From the NCBI GenBank assembly GCA_029215795.1, contig JARDYH010000005.1, positions 10,014,001-10,078,000 of the forward strand: 64,000 nucleotides of DNA. The letters are read 5' to 3'. Numbering within the stretch: the first letter of the stretch is position 1; each line of letters opens with the position of its first letter. The notes below the pieces were generated by a model that saw only the letters and a program-made list of their open reading frames with translations, was not told the DNA's origin and did no database searches. Made by a program: the position numbers and the translations under genes. This document shows, piece by piece, positions 60,211 through 64,000 of this stretch. This stretch comes from Anniella stebbinsi. Taxonomy: Eukaryota; Chordata; Lepidosauria; Squamata; Anniellidae.

Positions 60211-60876
60211 TCAGAGGGTCCTCTTTTACAAAGGACAGTCCTCTAGTTGAAGGGCTCCCAGAGGACCATCTTTTGTTTGAAAGCATCCTCTTTTGAAGGG
60301 CTGTCCTGTCCAATTTTGCTTAAGATAAAGAACCATAAGAACTCCTGAACAACTGACTGAACAGGTAGGCACACAGCTCACTTAAAGCGTGATCATATGG
60401 GTGGAGATCACATTTCCTTACCGTTGCTTCTCCGCCCCACTTTTGCCCCTCATTACTTCCTCATTCTTCCTGGAGAGGAAAGAGGAAGTAAACAAAGACC
60501 ATGCGGCTCTTCAGAGGCTGTTTTTATTGCGCTGCTTTTCCTGCACACAGGAGGAGATCGTGGCACATTCCGTTTTTTAAAAAAGTTGGATTAAAAGGGG
60601 TCTATTTTGCTACGGAAAAACAAGCAGAAGGAGCGGAAGGCAGACGTTGTTGTCTAAAGGTCGCGAGCACATCTGTAAGTGGGCAGTAGCGAGCGTGAAA
60701 TAAAACGCTCATCTGATGAACCTCCTAGTCACAGTCATAGTGAGATTTACTAAAAGATTTAAAATATATAGTAATTATTTCAAATTTGGGTCTATACAAA
60801 TAAGTTGGCATGTGCAAATGTTATGCAAACTGGTTCATCTTTTGTCCTCTTTTTCGACAATTCATAAGTGTGAATG
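60211..60876. mobile_element. Family I MITE split by an unrelated insertion
   Basis: The left part shares agataaagaaccataagaac and gcacacagctcac with 51630-51989. The right part resumes near 60715 and shares catgtgcaaatgttatgcaa and the cctcttttt-acaattcataagtg end. Confidence 0.65.
60385..60714. mobile_element. Probable unclassified insertion within the family I copy
   Basis: This segment is absent from the family I copy at 51630. Its edges gcgtgatcatatg and catctgatgagcgt-type are loosely inverted. Contains gaggaagtaaacaaagacca. Limits are approximate. Confidence 0.4.
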
Positions 60877-61101
60877 TGGCCACTGCCTCATCTTAGAAAG
60901 CTGCAAAATACGAACATTACCCAAAACAATATAGCTGCGGAAATCAAGTTCATACCTAACTTCTCAAACTGCAGCAGTTTACACCCACATTAAATTCAGC
61001 AGAAGCACTTCACTTCTTTGCAACACCATAGATGTTTAAGAGGCAGTTGATGGCTGCTTCCCCCCCCCCCCCCACGCACTATTTTAGAAGCAGGTTGGAG
61101 C

Positions 61102-61420
61102 AGGGTGACCTTATGAAAAGGAGGACAGTGCTCCTGTATCTTTAACAGTTGTATAGGAAAGGGAATTTCAGCAGGTGTCATTTGTATGCATGTAGCACCT
61201 GGTGAAATTCCCTCTTCATCACAACAGTTAAAGCTGCAAGAGCCCTGCCCTCTTTTGTATCTGGTCACTCTAAGCAGGGCTCCTGCAGCTTTAACTGTTG
61301 TGATGAAGAGGGGATTTCACCAGGTGCTGCATGCATACAAATGACACCTGCTGAAATTCCCTTTTCTATGCAACTGTTAAAGATTCAGGAGCCCTATCCT
61401 CCTTTCCACATGGTCACCCT
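61102..61420. mobile_element. Four-arm palindromic MITE (family A), gcatgcagcacctgg subtype
   Basis: agggtgaccttatgaaaagg to ccacatggtcaccct. Same central variant as 41090-41408. Confidence 0.88.
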
Positions 61421-62205
61421 AAGGTTGGAAGAACAGTTGTTGGCCATTGTCAGTATTCCTATAACTGAGGCCTGGTTTACACATATGGCTAGATGAGGTG
61501 GTAGAAGGCATGTGACCGTGACAATAGAATGTTGTCTTTAATAAACAACAACCTTGAGCAAAAACTAGAGCAGCAGGGACCAAGGTAGGCTGCTGGTTGT
61601 ATGTAGGGGAAGATACGAAAAATCAGGTTGCAAAACAGAGAAGAGACACACTTTCTGTGCTTCACTAGCTCTGCATTGGCTACTGTTGAGTACGATGAAT
61701 GTGACCCATCCTCACACATAGGTGATCATGTGCATCAGGTTCAAATGACAAGCTGTGAAGAAACACATAGGCACTATCCGTGGTCTTCTTCCAAGTCTTC
61801 CTGCCTCACCACATGTAATTGAAAAAGAAATACAAGTGTAATGTGATATTGCAATAATGTTCCCACGAAGCAGCCAAAAAAAATGTGTGTGTGTGGTGGC
61901 GGAGAGACTAATGCAATAATGTTATGTCGCTTTTTCAGGGGTGAGCAAATTTGCCCCCCCACCCCCATGGGGACCATTACCCTCGTCCCATTGGCCACAC
62001 TCCACGTTAAACCCACCCTCTGCTGGTTTGCTGTCAATTTTCAGCGGCAAGGCACCAAGGAAGCTTAAAACAGCCAAATCTTGCTTGTTTTTTCCCCACC
62101 ACTTTTGTGAATTTTGACAATGGAGCAGCAGTGGGGGGCAGTAAAGTCTGCATGTGTCCCAAGGTATGAGTGTTCTCCATCCTTGACCTACACATTACCA
62201 AGGGT

Positions 62206-62521
62206 AGGCTGACCATATGAAAAGGAGGACAGGGCTCATGTAACTTTAACAGTTGTAGAGAAAAGAATTTCAGCCAGTGTCATTTGTATGCAATTAGTTC
62301 CTGGTGAAATTCCCTCTTCATCACAACAGTTAAAGGTGCAGGGGCCCTGCCTTCTTTTGTATATGGTCACTCTAGTATAGTGCATGCACCTTTAACTGTT
62401 GTGATGAAGAGGGAATTTCACCAGGAACTAATTGCATACAAATGACACTGGCTGAAATTCCCTTTTCTCTACAACTGTTAAAGTTACATGAGCCCTGTCC
62501 TCCTTTTCATATGGTCAGCCT
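62206..62521. mobile_element. Four-arm palindromic MITE (family A)
   Basis: aggctgaccatatgaaaagg to ttcatatggtcagcct, full length apart from a 3-base loss at one arm. Confidence 0.88.
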
Positions 62522-63618
62522 ACGGAGACACAGGTCAGTAATGCCCAGGTATCACCCCATAATATGTAATTTGGGACACTGTCTTCAAATTCCAAAGTTT
62601 GACACTGGCTTCTGTATTGAACTGTATTGAATTTCAAGGCCTGAAAGTGGCTACACTGAGCTCAGATTAAACCCCGATTTTGTCATTAAAAAGTTGTCCT
62701 AATAATGGACACTTAGCTGGAAGATACCAAACCTTTTCCAATTACATTTAAGAATATAAGAAAGCAGTACTGAATGAGACCAAAGGCCTATGTTGTCCAC
62801 CATTTTGTTCACATAGTGGCTAACTAGCTGTTTGTGATAATCTTATCCTCCATGAATTTCTCTAATCTCCTCTTAAAGATATCCAAGTTGGTGTCCATCT
62901 TATGGCAGCAAATTCCATAGTTTAACTATGCATTATATGAAGAAGTATTTTCTTTCTGACAGAGAATGTAGGAGAGGCAGGGTGTTGGGATTGTTTCCCC
63001 CACCACAGCAGAGTAAATTTCCTCCTGAGGAGAATTATGGTGCACTTAGCAATAAAATACTTATTTACAAATGAGCAAACAATATTCATGCACACCAATA
63101 TTCAGGGCTCCTTTAAATGAATGATTTTTGCACGCACATGATTGGCCACTCACAGAAGTTTTTTGGGTTGATTTCATGATGTTGTCAACAAGTTTTTTGG
63201 GTTGATTTCATGATGTTGTCAACAACCAGGATAAAAAGAGCCACATTTAAAGTGGTAGTAGCTGGGAAACAGTAGGATCTTCTGCCACTAGATGGTGCTG
63301 TCTCAATAGAACTCAATGGAACTGAATGGAGGGGAAGTATTCTTTTCAAACCCGTTGTTGCCCCTCTCGTCCCGTGTAATACAGCCCATAACAATCATGT
63401 CAAAGAACTAAGAAGCATAAAAGCCCCGGGTCAGCAACGTGATTTCGCTTAATGTAGACACTCAATGTCAGCACTTTAGTACCCTAGAAGGTGCTTTTAC
63501 CAGCCAGAAACCTCCTAGTAGGCATTTTCAGCAACTTCAGACTTCTTTTCCTCTTCTGCCCACATTCTGCAAAAAAAGATTCCTTCCAGCGCCTACCTAG
63601 GCAGATGAGTTCAGGTAG

Positions 63619-63973
63619 GGCTGCCTCTACAAGAGAGGTTTAAAGCTCTTTCAAGGCGCTTAAAAAAAATTACCTCTACAAGAACGAAGCGTAAATCGGG
63701 CGTAGAGGCGCGTTATCTCTCCGATTATGTGCATTATCGAATGCGCGTTAAATCGCGAGTTTTATTTTGCTCCAGCCGTTAAAGCACATTTTGACTATGT
63801 GAACAAGCGCTTATGCGCATTAACTACTTGTAAAGCGCATTTTGGTCATCCGTTAATGCGCTTTGGCACCTCTCGCCGTCTCTCGTGCAGAGGTATTAGG
63901 TGTAAATGCGCTTCAGCGATTATGCGCATAATCGCCTAACCGGGTGCAAAAGCGAATCCTTGTAGAGGGGATC
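63619..63973 (+). mobile_element. 355-bp GCGCATTA MITE (family B), FGHP subtype
   Basis: ggctgcctctacaagagagg to cttgtagaggggatc; flanks TAG and TAT. It reaches almost to the window end. Confidence 0.9.
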
Positions 63974-64000
63974 TATGGCACAAATTTTAGTGGCATGGAG

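Larger units (their letters stand above)
44172..64000. other. Gene-poor region downstream of the ECM2-like gene
   Basis: I recognise no protein-coding exon. BGN would be expected nearby from human synteny, but no biglycan-like LRR exon is visible. The stretches 45000-46250, 50500-51600, 55200-56200, 58450-60200 and 62530-63600 contain no family I can name apart from short fragments. Confidence 0.5.

Overview
The window looks like a piece of a squamate reptile (lizard or snake) nuclear genome. It holds vertebrate genes with small exons and long introns. It is crowded with palindromic non-autonomous DNA transposons, MIR-like SINEs and L2/CR1-type LINE tails of the kind seen in squamates. The organism call is an inference from repeat style and gene content. 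Exon limits were read by hand from reading frame, GT/AG sites and protein similarity recalled from memory, with no transcript or database check.

Two genes are supported. (1) HAUS7, an augmin subunit, lies on the minus strand. Seven coding exons run from the start codon at 10580 down to 797, all phase-compatible, giving the first 220 codons. The last exons should lie left of position 1. Its promoter is GC-rich, with a CCAAT box and a GC box. (2) A secreted small leucine-rich-repeat protein of the ECM2 family lies on the plus strand. Nine coding exons from 25127 to 44171 join in perfect phase into 896 residues: signal peptide, a cysteine-free basic region, a single 1152-base exon carrying about twenty 16-residue repeats (16 of them with an N-glycosylation sequon), then 14 leucine-rich repeats with two-cysteine caps. 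In human Xq28, HAUS7 sits beside BGN (biglycan). The neighbourhood here fits the ECM2 paralogue that the SLRP literature calls ECMX (from memory). A TATA box precedes it.

Layout: 1-10580 HAUS7 and introns; 10581-25126 intergenic, repeat-rich, with a CpG-rich stretch at 19750-20235; 25127-44171 the ECM2-like gene; 44172-64000 no recognisable gene, mostly transposon remnants.

The repeats sort into families with target-site duplications (TSDs) visible by eye. Three families have AGGGTG-type ends: two carry clear 10-bp TSDs and the third an imperfect one (Mutator-like pattern). A second group of 355-bp elements packed with GCGCATTA motifs has 3-bp TSDs. Others are hAT-like (8-bp TSD) GGATCC-rich palindromes, elements with TAA or ATT TSDs, and the common squamate palindrome with ACTACAACTCCCA cores. 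Several are nested, giving a relative insertion order. The most notable points are the glycosylation-repeat domain, the AGGGTG-ended superfamily (one member of which carries eight splice-donor-like sites in both orientations) and the 355-bp family.
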